Position numbers and translations under genes: made by a program
Shown here: one piece after another, positions 53,054 to 61,335 of the stretch
Layout of the letters: the number at the start of each line of letters is the position of its first letter
Numbering within the stretch: position 1 is the stretch's first letter
The notes under the pieces: model-generated
What the model was told of the DNA's origin: nothing
Database searches by the model: none
Seen by the model: only the letters and a program-made list of their open reading frames with translations
Source of the DNA: Chryseobacterium sp. BLS98
GTDB lineage: Bacteria > Bacteroidota > Bacteroidia > Flavobacteriales > Weeksellaceae
Direction: 5' to 3'
DNA length: 64,000 bases
Assembly (NCBI RefSeq): GCF_001045445.1
Contig: NZ_LFNF01000001.1
Coordinates: 744,001 to 808,000, forward strand

Positions 53054-55075
53054 CTATAATATTTGAGGCTTCTTTTCTTGCTCTTTAATTTTAAAAATTT
53101 CATCAAACAGGTCAAAGAAGTACATTAAGCTGTTTTCGGAAGAGTTTTTAATGTTATAATCTATTTCTGTTTCCACGCTGTCTCCTTTTACCTCTGTTTT
53201 ATAGTACATTTCACCTACATTTTTTCTGAACAGATCCAGTGTTTTTCTCTCGGAAGGGGTTTTGAATTCTTTTTCCAGACCGATTAACAGCTTCTGAACA
53301 TCCAGCCTGCCGGATAAAGGATATTTTGAGGAGTCTTTTGCCCACTGTTTAGAAACCCCGGACTGTGCCTGGGGAGTAAGATTCTGTGTAGAGCTTGTAA
53401 GGTATACAATGCCGTCTTTTACAACGAAGTACAGCTGATCCATATAACCATCTCCTTTTTCATCCTTAAAAGAGTAAATATTGCCGTTCTTTGAGAATTT
53501 CTTGGCTAAATTCTTATTGGTAGACAATACATTGAAAACACGGTTCCAATAGCCTTCATTTTCCGTGGCAAAAGCAAATGTAAAATCAGGAACGGCTACA
53601 TCTTTGGTTTTCTTCACTTCTTTTTCATTATAATCATCATCATATTCATAGTCCGTGTAATCTACTTTTTTGGATATCAGTTCATTCAGGACAAAAATAC
53701 CGTTTCCGGGCGCTATTTTAGTGATGGCTTCTTCATCCAGAATGATTTTCATGGTTTCCATCATCAGTTCCATTTCTTTTTTGTATTCACCGTTTCCGGA
53801 ATCCTGGAGCAGGTCGTACATCATATCAAAGGTTTTTGCTCCATTGACGTTCATTACATAATAACCGATGCTTTTTTCATTAATAAGCGCGGCCAGCTTT
53901 TTGTTTTTCTTTCCTTTATAAACGGATGAAATTGTTTTTTGGATATTTGGATTTTTATGCTGATAATTATTCACCAGCTTTACCTTATCCTTATCAAAAT
54001 ATAAATTGTAATACGAATTTGAATCATATGCATTTCTTAGAAACTGTCCGAATTCAAAACGTTTCATCATCTTGCCGTAAACTCCGTCATTGACCATTCT
54101 TCCGTAATCTGTGTAAACAAACGCATCGGAATCCGGATCCCTGAAGCTGAGCATCGCCTTCGGAACATCAAGCTCCAGATTTGAGTTGAAATACTGGTCG
54201 AAACGGTCTTCCGCAATCTTTTTAACAATTTTGAAATTTTCAATGCGCATAGAATCCAGCTCTTTCTGATACGCCGTATCTATTTCAGCTTCAGCATACT
54301 CCTCTTCTCTTGGGTATACTTCCGTTTCACCTTCAGAATGCTGGGTATCCACATTTTCTTTCGGATACTTATGGTTCTTTTCCAGGTACTTGATATCTTT
54401 CTGAATTCTGGTAATTTCTTTATTATTTTCCCTGATCTCGTCTTTTAAATATTTAATTTCCTCCTTCAGGTTTATTATTTCTTCTTTATAATCAAAAGGT
54501 TTTTCCGGTTCTATGGCATAAGCACTGTCCACAGCTACAGCAGCACTGTCCGCAACAGCTACAGCGCTGTCCATTACAACATCGTCACTCCAGATATCTT
54601 TAAAAGGCTTCGTATAGCTTACCATGCTCAAAACAGCACGGTCGCCGTTCCAGGCAACAAAGATATTATCATCAATATCAACGTAAGAGTAATTTTTTTT
54701 CCTTGAAATCTCCAGTCCCTTTTTCTTGGTAGAATTGATGAATTCCTGAAACTTTTCTTTGTTATCTACAATAAAATGAGTGGTATACGTTTTTATGGAG
54801 TCATTGAAGCTTGCATAATGATATTGCGTTGCATCATACTTGATTCCCGTCTTGGAATAATCGTTCCACGAAGATTTCTCTTTGCTTTTTTTGCTTAGCT
54901 CATGCAACAGCGGGTTGAGTTTCTCCCAATTAATTTTCTGATTAAGCTGTTTTCCGTTGATTTCCATATAAAATACGGCATCCGCAGGAAGTTTCATGCT
55001 TTTTTGGGCAAAAACAAGCATAAAACTAAAAAGGACAAAGCTAAGGGTTTGTGTTTTTAATAATATAGATTTCAT
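53054..55075 (-). CDS. Secreted DUF4836-like protein with coiled coil
   Basis: Protein of 673 residues with a signal peptide (TLSFVLFSFMLVFAQ) and an N-terminal domain starting MKLPADAVFYMEINGKQLN. A predicted coiled coil lies at about residues 196-236 (KEEIINLKEEIKYLKDEIRE), then an acidic Tyr/Glu-rich stretch, and a C-terminal domain with SKYPLSGRLDVQKLLIGLEK. It is probably periplasmic or outer-membrane associated. It lies between a lipoprotein gene (15 bases upstream) and a related membrane protein (adjacent downstream). Function unknown. Confidence 0.78.
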   Translation of the reverse strand: MKSILLKTQTLSFVLFSFMLVFAQKSMKLPADAVFYMEINGKQLNQKINWEKLNPLLHELSKKSKEKSSWNDYSKTGIKYDATQYHYASFNDSIKTYTTHFIVDNKEKFQEFINSTKKKGLEISRKKNYSYVDIDDNIFVAWNGDRAVLSMVSYTKPFKDIWSDDVVMDSAVAVADSAAVAVDSAYAIEPEKPFDYKEEIINLKEEIKYLKDEIRENNKEITRIQKDIKYLEKNHKYPKENVDTQHSEGETEVYPREEEYAEAEIDTAYQKELDSMRIENFKIVKKIAEDRFDQYFNSNLELDVPKAMLSFRDPDSDAFVYTDYGRMVNDGVYGKMMKRFEFGQFLRNAYDSNSYYNLYFDKDKVKLVNNYQHKNPNIQKTISSVYKGKKNKKLAALINEKSIGYYVMNVNGAKTFDMMYDLLQDSGNGEYKKEMELMMETMKIILDEEAITKIAPGNGIFVLNELISKKVDYTDYEYDDDYNEKEVKKTKDVAVPDFTFAFATENEGYWNRVFNVLSTNKNLAKKFSKNGNIYSFKDEKGDGYMDQLYFVVKDGIVYLTSSTQNLTPQAQSGVSKQWAKDSSKYPLSGRLDVQKLLIGLEKEFKTPSERKTLDLFRKNVGEMYYKTEVKGDSVETEIDYNIKNSSENSLMYFFDLFDEIFKIKEQEKKPQIL

Positions 55076-55090
55076 GGTCGAGTGTAGAAT

Positions 55091-55759
55091 TTATTGAAAT
55101 AATATAGTGTTTTGTAACTGTTTCTTTTGAAAGATCAGGTCTAAAATATCCGCTTCCAGCTTTACCGCTTTTTTATTCGGAGCCAGGAGATAGGAGCTGT
55201 TGGTTTGGGACTTTACCGTATTTTCAAACTGCATGACAGAGGTGTATCTGGCGTTATTGAAAATTTCCTTATCTGCCTTTCCCAACTTGTCGTAATCGGC
55301 TTTAAAGGTATTGACTTTATTTCTGGTGAGTATTTTTTTCTCAAGGTTCTGGCTGTAAATCTGTGTCGGGATCATTTTTCCGAGGATATTTTTAGCTTTA
55401 AGCTGTTCCAGTCCGGCGTTGATATTTTCTATTTTTTTAAAATTACAGCTCAGTTTGATGATATAATTGTCAAAATCCATGGAGGTTTTCACATTGCTGA
55501 TTCCCGGAGTTGCTTTAAAAATTCTTGCCGCTTCATTGATTTTGCTTTCAATTTCAGTCTTTTTCGGAACTTTTTTACCGTTGATGGTTTCCATTTTTGA
55601 AATGGATGCCAGTCTTGTTTTGCTTTTACTGGCATTAAGAATGATGGTGTATTCCCCTGTGCCGTCAGCTTTGACATTTACTTTATCTAAAATATCAAAA
55701 CAGCTCGTCAGCAGGAATAAGGGAAATAAAAGCAAGAACAGCTTCAGAAAATTTTTCAT
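55091..55759 (-). CDS. Hypothetical lipoprotein, first gene of a three-gene operon
   Basis: Lipoprotein of 222 residues; the signal MKNFLKLFLLLFPLFLLTSC ends at Cys20. The mature part begins FDILDKVNVKADGTGEYTII and is Lys/Ile/Asn-rich, with no motif I can assign. It ends LIFQKKQLQNTILFQ. A -7-like TAATTTTG lies at 55777-55784 (minus strand). It is followed within 15 bases by the coiled-coil protein gene. Confidence 0.75.
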   Translation of the reverse strand: MKNFLKLFLLLFPLFLLTSCFDILDKVNVKADGTGEYTIILNASKSKTRLASISKMETINGKKVPKKTEIESKINEAARIFKATPGISNVKTSMDFDNYIIKLSCNFKKIENINAGLEQLKAKNILGKMIPTQIYSQNLEKKILTRNKVNTFKADYDKLGKADKEIFNNARYTSVMQFENTVKSQTNSSYLLAPNKKAVKLEADILDLIFQKKQLQNTILFQ

Positions 55760-55776
55760 AATTCGGCTTTAAAGCA

Positions 55777-55784
55777 CAAAATTA
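55777..55784 (-). promoter_or_regulatory. Putative -7 element of the lipoprotein operon
   Basis: TAATTTTG on the minus strand, 17 bases upstream of the start at 55759. Confidence 0.4.
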
Positions 55785-55843
55785 CTTAATTCTGCTTGAA
55801 AATACTTTATGGACGCTGTTATTTCACTGAAAACAACCATTTT

Positions 55844-56563
55844 TTAAATCCTTCCCTTCAGGTAATCCTGTCGTACTTCTTCGTCCAGCTTTTCTATAGC
55901 ATATCTCAGGCTGGTTCTGGGCATATCCTGATAATGCTTATTCAGAAAGTTAATCAGCTCTGTTTCTTTTTTTTGTCCCATTTCACGGAGAAGCCAGCCG
56001 TTCGCTTTATGCATCAGATCATGTGTGTGCTTCATATTCCTGATTACGAACTCTTTAGTCAGTTCAAAAGATCCTTTTTTCACATAGTGCATGGTCCCTA
56101 CCACAGCCATTCTCTTATGCCACATTTCCTCAGAGGTTGAAAGGTTCCTCAAGAGCTCTTCTTTTCCGTTCTCAAAGGCATATCTGCCTAAAATTTTATA
56201 GCAGCTTGAATCCACCAGATCCCAGTTATTCACATGCGGAAGATGATCCAGATAAAACTGTATGATTTCTTCTTTAACGCCCTTATCCTTTGTTTTTTCA
56301 AACTTGGAAATCAGCATAAAAAGCGCAGTTAATCGATGTTCATGGTATTTTGAAGACAGCAGGATACTCAGATCGCCCAGACTTATTTTTGAATAATATT
56401 CTTTGGCTACAGATCTCTGATCCGGAACTTTTACCCCTAAAAACAGATCTCCTTCTCCGTACTCTCCTTGTCCCGTTTTGAAAAATCTAGGGAAGAATTC
56501 TGCTTTTTCCGGAATGGATAAAACAGCTAATGCCTCTTCTATTTCTCTGATGATATTGCCCAT
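55844..56563 (-). CDS. DNA alkylation repair protein (AlkD-like)
   Basis: HEAT-like-repeat DNA glycosylase family, 239 residues. Segments FFKTGQGEYGEGDLFLGVKVPD, the HEAT-like helices (EHRLTALFMLISKF, NNWDLVDSSCYKILG) and DLMHKANGWLLREMGQK with NKHYQDMPRTSLRYAIEKL match AlkD relatives that excise alkylated bases. In this subgroup the catalytic residues are only partly known. Single gene. Confidence 0.88.
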   Translation of the reverse strand: MGNIIREIEEALAVLSIPEKAEFFPRFFKTGQGEYGEGDLFLGVKVPDQRSVAKEYYSKISLGDLSILLSSKYHEHRLTALFMLISKFEKTKDKGVKEEIIQFYLDHLPHVNNWDLVDSSCYKILGRYAFENGKEELLRNLSTSEEMWHKRMAVVGTMHYVKKGSFELTKEFVIRNMKHTHDLMHKANGWLLREMGQKKETELINFLNKHYQDMPRTSLRYAIEKLDEEVRQDYLKGRI

Positions 56564-56613
56564 ACGGATCGTTATTTTATAGAGATTGAATAATTCTAGT
56601 CAATAAATTGCCT

Positions 56614-57900
56614 TTAAGCATGCTCATCCGCAACAATACTTTCTTTCTCCTCCTCTTCTTTTGCAATGGCTTTTGGATTGGCTACCTTAGCAATGGTAAG
56701 TCCCTGAACAATAATAGAAAAGACCACTACACAGTAGGTGATACTTAAAATAATTTCACTGTATTCGCCTTTAGGAATAGACATGGCCAGCGCTATGGAA
56801 ACTCCTCCTCGGATCCCCCCCCAAACCAGCACTTTTACCGTCTGCGGACTAAACCTTGTTCTCAGAGACATAAATTTTGTAGGGATCCAGATCGAAATAA
56901 AACGGGCAATTAAAACCACTGCAATAGCCAGAAGTCCCGGAACCATAAAATGCTTTAAGTCCTTGATCATCAATAGCTCAAATCCTATAAACAGGAACAG
57001 TACGGCATTCAGGATTTCGTCAATCAGTTCCCAGAATTTGATGAGGTAATCCTGGGTAATAGATTTCATTTTAAACCTTACGTTGAAATTACCCATGAAT
57101 AAACCGGCAGCCACCATCGTAAGAGGCCCTGAAATATGCATCTGTCTTGCAATAAGATAGCCACCCATTACTACGGAAAGCGTCACCAGAACAGAAATAA
57201 TATAATCATCCACTTCGCGCATCAGCCTGGAAGTAACCCATCCCAATAAAATTCCAAGCAAAATCCCTCCGCCGGCTTCTTTCATCAGAAGCAGACCGAT
57301 ACTTTCAACCCCCAGATCCACTTCTTTTCCTACAGCAAGCTGCATAACGACAGTAAAAACCACTACAGCCATACCATCATTAAAAAGAGATTCTCCCGCT
57401 ACTTTTGTTTCCAGGGATTTGGAAACATTGGCCTGTTTCAGGATACTTAAAACAGCCACCGGATCGGTAGGCGAAATAAGCGCTCCAAAAACGAGACAGT
57501 AAATAAACGGAAGGTGAATTCCTAAAAAAGGCAGCAGATAAAACATCCCGAATCCCACTACAAAAGTGGAAATTACTACTCCGGCCGTTGAAAATATAAG
57601 AACAGGCCGGAACTGCTCTTTGAGATCATTGATATTGATATGGATTCCCCCTGCGAAAAGCAGGAAATTAAGCATGGCACCCATAAGAACTTCCGTGAAG
57701 TCTATACTGTTCATTAAATTATTAAGATGCCCAAAGGTTCTTGGCAAAACAGTTTCTCCAAACATGACCAGAACAATAGAAACGACGATAGCAATCACCA
57801 TGATCCCGATGGTGCTCGGAAGTTTCAGAAATCTGTAATTAAGATAAGCGAAAATTGATGCCAGTACGATTAAGGCTGAAAATGAATAATATAACTCCAC
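56614..57900 (-). CDS. Na+/H+ antiporter (NhaP/CPA1 type)
   Basis: Cation:proton antiporter of 428 residues with about 12 hydrophobic helices. The CPA1 ion-binding signature is visible as FGALISPTDPVAVLSILKQ, with ETKVAGESLFNDGMAVVVF on the adjacent helix. VLVWGGIRGGVSIALAMSIP lies near the C terminus. A short acidic cytoplasmic tail (KEEEEKESIVADEH) follows. It exchanges Na+ or K+ for H+. It lies 20 bases downstream of the DUF4919-like gene. Confidence 0.93.
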   Translation of the reverse strand: MELYYSFSALIVLASIFAYLNYRFLKLPSTIGIMVIAIVVSIVLVMFGETVLPRTFGHLNNLMNSIDFTEVLMGAMLNFLLFAGGIHININDLKEQFRPVLIFSTAGVVISTFVVGFGMFYLLPFLGIHLPFIYCLVFGALISPTDPVAVLSILKQANVSKSLETKVAGESLFNDGMAVVVFTVVMQLAVGKEVDLGVESIGLLLMKEAGGGILLGILLGWVTSRLMREVDDYIISVLVTLSVVMGGYLIARQMHISGPLTMVAAGLFMGNFNVRFKMKSITQDYLIKFWELIDEILNAVLFLFIGFELLMIKDLKHFMVPGLLAIAVVLIARFISIWIPTKFMSLRTRFSPQTVKVLVWGGIRGGVSIALAMSIPKGEYSEIILSITYCVVVFSIIVQGLTIAKVANPKAIAKEEEEKESIVADEHA

Positions 57901-57920
57901 TAAGTGTTTTTTAAATTAAT

Positions 57921-58550
57921 TTATAGGTTTAAATAAAGTATTTTGATGTACAACTTATGTCCGTCTTTTTCCCAGATATCAAACATGCCGTCTTTGGCTG
58001 TTTTTGATCCTCTTACATAGTCTTTCCCGATATTCAGGATATTCAGGAGAATATATTCATCCCCTACAGAATTTACCAGATAGGCCGTTTTTTCTGAGGT
58101 TCCGTCTCCGGAATTCTTTATTCCTTCCGTGAGGGAACGGAACTGGTTCAGGTGGTGCATAAAGTTGTTGCCATCTTTCATGGAATCGTATGCCCTGAGA
58201 AGAACAAGAAGAATATCCAGGTTCGTAGGATCTTTATCGTAGAGCACTTTGCCAAGTTTGATGCATTCTTCAAAATTATTCTGTTTGAAAGCATCCGCCA
58301 GCTCCTTAAAACTGTCATCCAGTGTAGAAACTTTATCATCCCTGAAATTTCTTCCATAGTAAAGATACTGAGCTTCAATACTGTCCAGGGACTTTGGATA
58401 GCCCTTGTATTTGAAAATCAGCTTCTCATAATTATAGGGAGAATCCGGGTTTTTAAGATTCTTCTCAATACTTTTTAAATCGATTTTTGATTTCTGGCTG
58501 AAGCCAAAAACCGAAAAAAGAACCAATAACAGGAAAAAGTGATATTTCAT
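57921..58550 (-). CDS. Secreted DUF4919-like protein
   Basis: Protein of 209 residues with signal FLLLVLFSVFGFSQ. The body fits the DUF4919 pattern: DSPYNYEKLIFKYKGYPKSL, EAQYLYYGRNFRDDKVSTL, and the C-terminal NVGDEYILLNIL-type segment (here NSVGDEYILLNILNIG) ending KILYLNL. Function unknown. Its start overlaps the hflX stop by one base, so it is translated with the GTPase. Confidence 0.8.
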   Translation of the reverse strand: MKYHFFLLLVLFSVFGFSQKSKIDLKSIEKNLKNPDSPYNYEKLIFKYKGYPKSLDSIEAQYLYYGRNFRDDKVSTLDDSFKELADAFKQNNFEECIKLGKVLYDKDPTNLDILLVLLRAYDSMKDGNNFMHHLNQFRSLTEGIKNSGDGTSEKTAYLVNSVGDEYILLNILNIGKDYVRGSKTAKDGMFDIWEKDGHKLYIKILYLNL

Positions 58551-59776
58551 TAATCGTTATTTTCTTCTTCCTCGTCGTTATCAAAATATTCGAAAAGGAA
58601 ATCATTGTATGGGAATCTGGAAATATGGATCTTCATGACCTCATCATAAATCATCTTCTTCATTTCAGGGAAGTTTTCTTTCGTCAACGCAGAAATGAAT
58701 ACTGTGGGATATTTGGATTTACCCATCCACGTTTTTTTCCACTCTTCCAGTGAAATGTTTTTTCTGGTGGACGGTGTAAGATCATCTTCATCTTTTTTGT
58801 GGTAGCTGAAATCATCAATTTTGTTAAAAACCATGATCATTGGCTTCTGATGTGCATTGATCTCCATAAGAGTCTGATTAACAGATTCTACCTGATCCTC
58901 AAAGCTTTCGTGGGAAATGTCTACCACATGGATAAGCAAATCTGCCTCACGAACCTCATCCAAAGTAGATTTAAAAGATTCTACAAGCTGCGTAGGAAGT
59001 TTTCTGATGAATCCTACCGTATCGGTAAGCAAAAACGGCAAATTACCAATCACCACTTTTCTTACTGTAGTGTCCAGCGTTGCAAATAATTTATTTTCGG
59101 CAAAAACCTCAGACTTGGAAAGTGCGTTCATCAGTGTAGATTTTCCAACGTTGGTATATCCTACCAAGGCTGCACGCACTACTTTCCCACGGTTATTCCG
59201 CTGGGTAGCCATCTGCTTATCAATGACTTTCAGTTTGTCCTTTAACAGGGAAATCCTGTCACGGATGATACGGCGGTCAGTTTCAATTTCCGTTTCTCCG
59301 GGTCCCCTCATCCCGATTCCTCCTTTCTGACGCTCAAGGTGGGTCCACATTCTTGTCAGACGCGGCAAAAGATACTGATACTGAGCCAGTTCCACCTGAG
59401 TTCTCGCATAAGAAGTTTGTGCTCTTTGGGCAAAAATATCAAGGATAAGATTGGTTCTGTCTAATATTTTTACTTCTATTTCTCTTTCCAGGTTTTTAAG
59501 CTGGGAAGGAGATAGCTCATCATCGAAAATAATTGTCCCTATCTCGTTTTCCTTTACGTATTCTTTTATTTCCTGTGCCTTACCGCTTCCTATAAAAGTT
59601 TTGGAATCAGGCTGGGTTAATTTCTGAGTAAATCGTTTCTGAACCGTTGCTCCTGCCGTGAAGGCCAGGAATTCAAGTTCATCCATATATTCCGTAAGCT
59701 TCTCTTCATCCTGGTTTTGGGTAATAACCCCTACTAAAACTGCTCTTTCGTAATTATGTTGTTTCTTATCTAGCAT
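58550..59776 (-). CDS. hflX: Ribosome-associated GTPase HflX
   Basis: HflX, 408 residues from the ATG at 59776. An N-terminal HflX domain (KTFIGSGKAQEIKEYVKEN, IIFDDELSPSQLKNLE) is followed by a coiled-coil-like linker with GGIGMRGPGETEIETDRR. The GTPase domain has G1 GYTNVGKST, G3 DTVGFIRKLP and G4 NKID. It splits or rescues stalled ribosomes. The frame is open upstream to 59815, but the ATG at 59776 is preferred because the conserved domain starts shortly after it. Confidence 0.95.
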   Translation of the reverse strand: MLDKKQHNYERAVLVGVITQNQDEEKLTEYMDELEFLAFTAGATVQKRFTQKLTQPDSKTFIGSGKAQEIKEYVKENEIGTIIFDDELSPSQLKNLEREIEVKILDRTNLILDIFAQRAQTSYARTQVELAQYQYLLPRLTRMWTHLERQKGGIGMRGPGETEIETDRRIIRDRISLLKDKLKVIDKQMATQRNNRGKVVRAALVGYTNVGKSTLMNALSKSEVFAENKLFATLDTTVRKVVIGNLPFLLTDTVGFIRKLPTQLVESFKSTLDEVREADLLIHVVDISHESFEDQVESVNQTLMEINAHQKPMIMVFNKIDDFSYHKKDEDDLTPSTRKNISLEEWKKTWMGKSKYPTVFISALTKENFPEMKKMIYDEVMKIHISRFPYNDFLFEYFDNDEEEENND

Positions 59777-59980
59777 TAATTTCTGTCTATGTTTGTGATT
59801 TTCACAAGATACCAATTTTCAGGAAAAAAAACAAAATCATTTTTTAATCTTATTCAATATTTAATGTTAATTTAAGTTTAGATCACTATACTTTTATAAA
59901 AAAGCAATACCTTTATAAAGCGGATTTACAAATCATAAACAATTAAAAATGTAAATATTGTAAAAACTAACACCCAAATC

Positions 59981-60688
59981 ATGAATTCCCGTATTAAATG
60001 TATGATCATCGATAATGATGAGCTGGACAGGCTGGTTCTTCAACATCATATCAGGCAGTATGATAACATAGAGATTATTGCGTCTTTTAATTCGGCGGAA
60101 AAGGCAGCTCCTTACCTCGAATTTCCGATCGACCTGCTCATCTGCGAAACCAGACTTGAGGGCATTAACGGATTGGAATTCAGAAAACTAGCTCATAAGG
60201 TTCCAGCATGTATCTTCTTAAGCTCCCAACCGGAGCTGGCCGCAGAAGCTTTTGACATTGATGTGCTCGACTTTATCACAAAACCCCTTAAAACAGAAAG
60301 ATTTCAACATTCCATGGAGAAAGTTTTCAGTTTTTTTGAAATGAAAGAAAAATGCGAATGCTTTGATGCCCTTCTCGGTGAAAACTGTATTAAAATAAAA
60401 GAAAACGGTAATATTTCACAAGTAAGGCTTACCGATATCCTGTATCTGGAAGCCTTAAAAGATTATACCCGGCTGGTTACCCATGAAAAAAAACACTGCG
60501 TTCTGGACTCTCTTGGAAACCTTCTTCACAACAGCTTCTTCGACTCCTTTATAAGGATACACCGCAGCTATGCCGTTCCCCGCCATTTCATCCGTGGAAA
60601 AAGCAGCAATGAGATAGAGCTGATCCACCAAATCAGACTTCCCATAGGCAGAACTTATAAAGAAAGACTCTCTTTTCTTAATCCCTAA
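59981..60688 (+). CDS. LytTR response regulator with degenerate receiver (Glu at phospho-site)
   Basis: Transcription regulator of 235 residues with an N-terminal receiver (about 1-120) and a C-terminal LytTR DNA-binding domain (about 135-235; VRLTDILYLEALKDYTRLV, FIRIHRSYAVPRHFI). In the receiver the acidic pair Asp11/Asp13, the Ser at 81-82 and Lys101 are in place. The position of the phospho-acceptor Asp is Glu56 (LLICETRLEGING), which in other receivers can mimic phosphorylation. No histidine kinase is adjacent. Two LytTR-like direct repeats lie 32-60 bases downstream of its stop, in front of the next operon. Confidence 0.9.
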   Translation: MNSRIKCMIIDNDELDRLVLQHHIRQYDNIEIIASFNSAEKAAPYLEFPIDLLICETRLEGINGLEFRKLAHKVPACIFLSSQPELAAEAFDIDVLDFITKPLKTERFQHSMEKVFSFFEMKEKCECFDALLGENCIKIKENGNISQVRLTDILYLEALKDYTRLVTHEKKHCVLDSLGNLLHNSFFDSFIRIHRSYAVPRHFIRGKSSNEIELIHQIRLPIGRTYKERLSFLNP

Positions 60689-60719
60689 CTCCTACATACC
60701 CACATTTTTACGATAAAAT

Positions 60720-60748
60720 GCCGTTGGTCGATTTTTTTTGACGTTAGT
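60720..60748 (+). promoter_or_regulatory. Putative LytTR operator (two direct repeats)
   Basis: GCCGTTGGT (60720-60728) and GACGTTAGT (60740-60748) each fit positions 2-9 of the LytTR consensus [TA][AC][CA]GTTN[AG][TG] and repeat with a 20-base period. A degenerate -7 (TAATTTAG, 60781-60788) lies 32 bases further on, before the gene at 60849. Confidence 0.55.
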
Positions 60749-60848
60749 CTATTTTCCCTCAATTCGGTTGCGATATGTGGTAATTTAGTGTTCACAAATT
60801 TTCACCCGAAAACTTGTCAACCAATTAATAACCACAAAATTATTTTAC

Positions 60849-61331
60849 ATGAAAAGAACATCTATTCACTGCTTCTTTCTCATTCTGTTCACGTTTTCCG
60901 TCAGTCTACTGAATGCTCAGTCAGCAGTTCTGGCCACAGGAACAAATGCATCAGGGAGCAACGGCTCGGTTTCTTACAGTGTCGGACAGACGGCTTATCT
61001 TTACAAAGGAGCAAACTCCCAGGTTCTGGAAGGTGTACAGCAGGCCTACGAAATCACGACACTATCTGCCGGAGAAACCGCATTCAGGCAAGAAGGCATT
61101 CTACTTTACCCGAATCCTACCAGAGATTACCTGTATATAGATTTTACTTCGTTTCCATACAAAGGATCGGAATATCAGCTATACGACGCACAAGGTAAGC
61201 TGATCAGAAAAGACGTGATCTCACAGTCTAAGTCTGAGCTTAACCTTTCTTCTCTTCCTTCGGCGGTCTATATTATCAGAATCAATCAGAATGGAGACCA
61301 TCTAAAAACATTTAAAGTCATCAAAAAATAA
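60849..61331 (+). CDS. Short T9SS type A sorting domain-containing protein
   Basis: Protein of 160 residues. The signal peptide HCFFLILFTFSVSLLNAQS is followed by a short mature part typical of this class (LATGTNASGSNGSVSYSVGQ, TAYLYKGANSQVLEGVQQAY). The type A sorting domain starts ILLYPNPTRDYLYIDFTS and ends NGDHLKTFKVIKK. It is the first gene of an operon that includes the 848-residue protein four bases downstream. Predicted to be secreted through T9SS. Confidence 0.87.
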   Translation: MKRTSIHCFFLILFTFSVSLLNAQSAVLATGTNASGSNGSVSYSVGQTAYLYKGANSQVLEGVQQAYEITTLSAGETAFRQEGILLYPNPTRDYLYIDFTSFPYKGSEYQLYDAQGKLIRKDVISQSKSELNLSSLPSAVYIIRINQNGDHLKTFKVIKK

Positions 61332-61335
61332 CGTC

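Noticed and set aside
59777..59815. Upstream start of hflX at 59815
   Set aside because: The extension has no family similarity; the ATG at 59776 lies close to the conserved domain.
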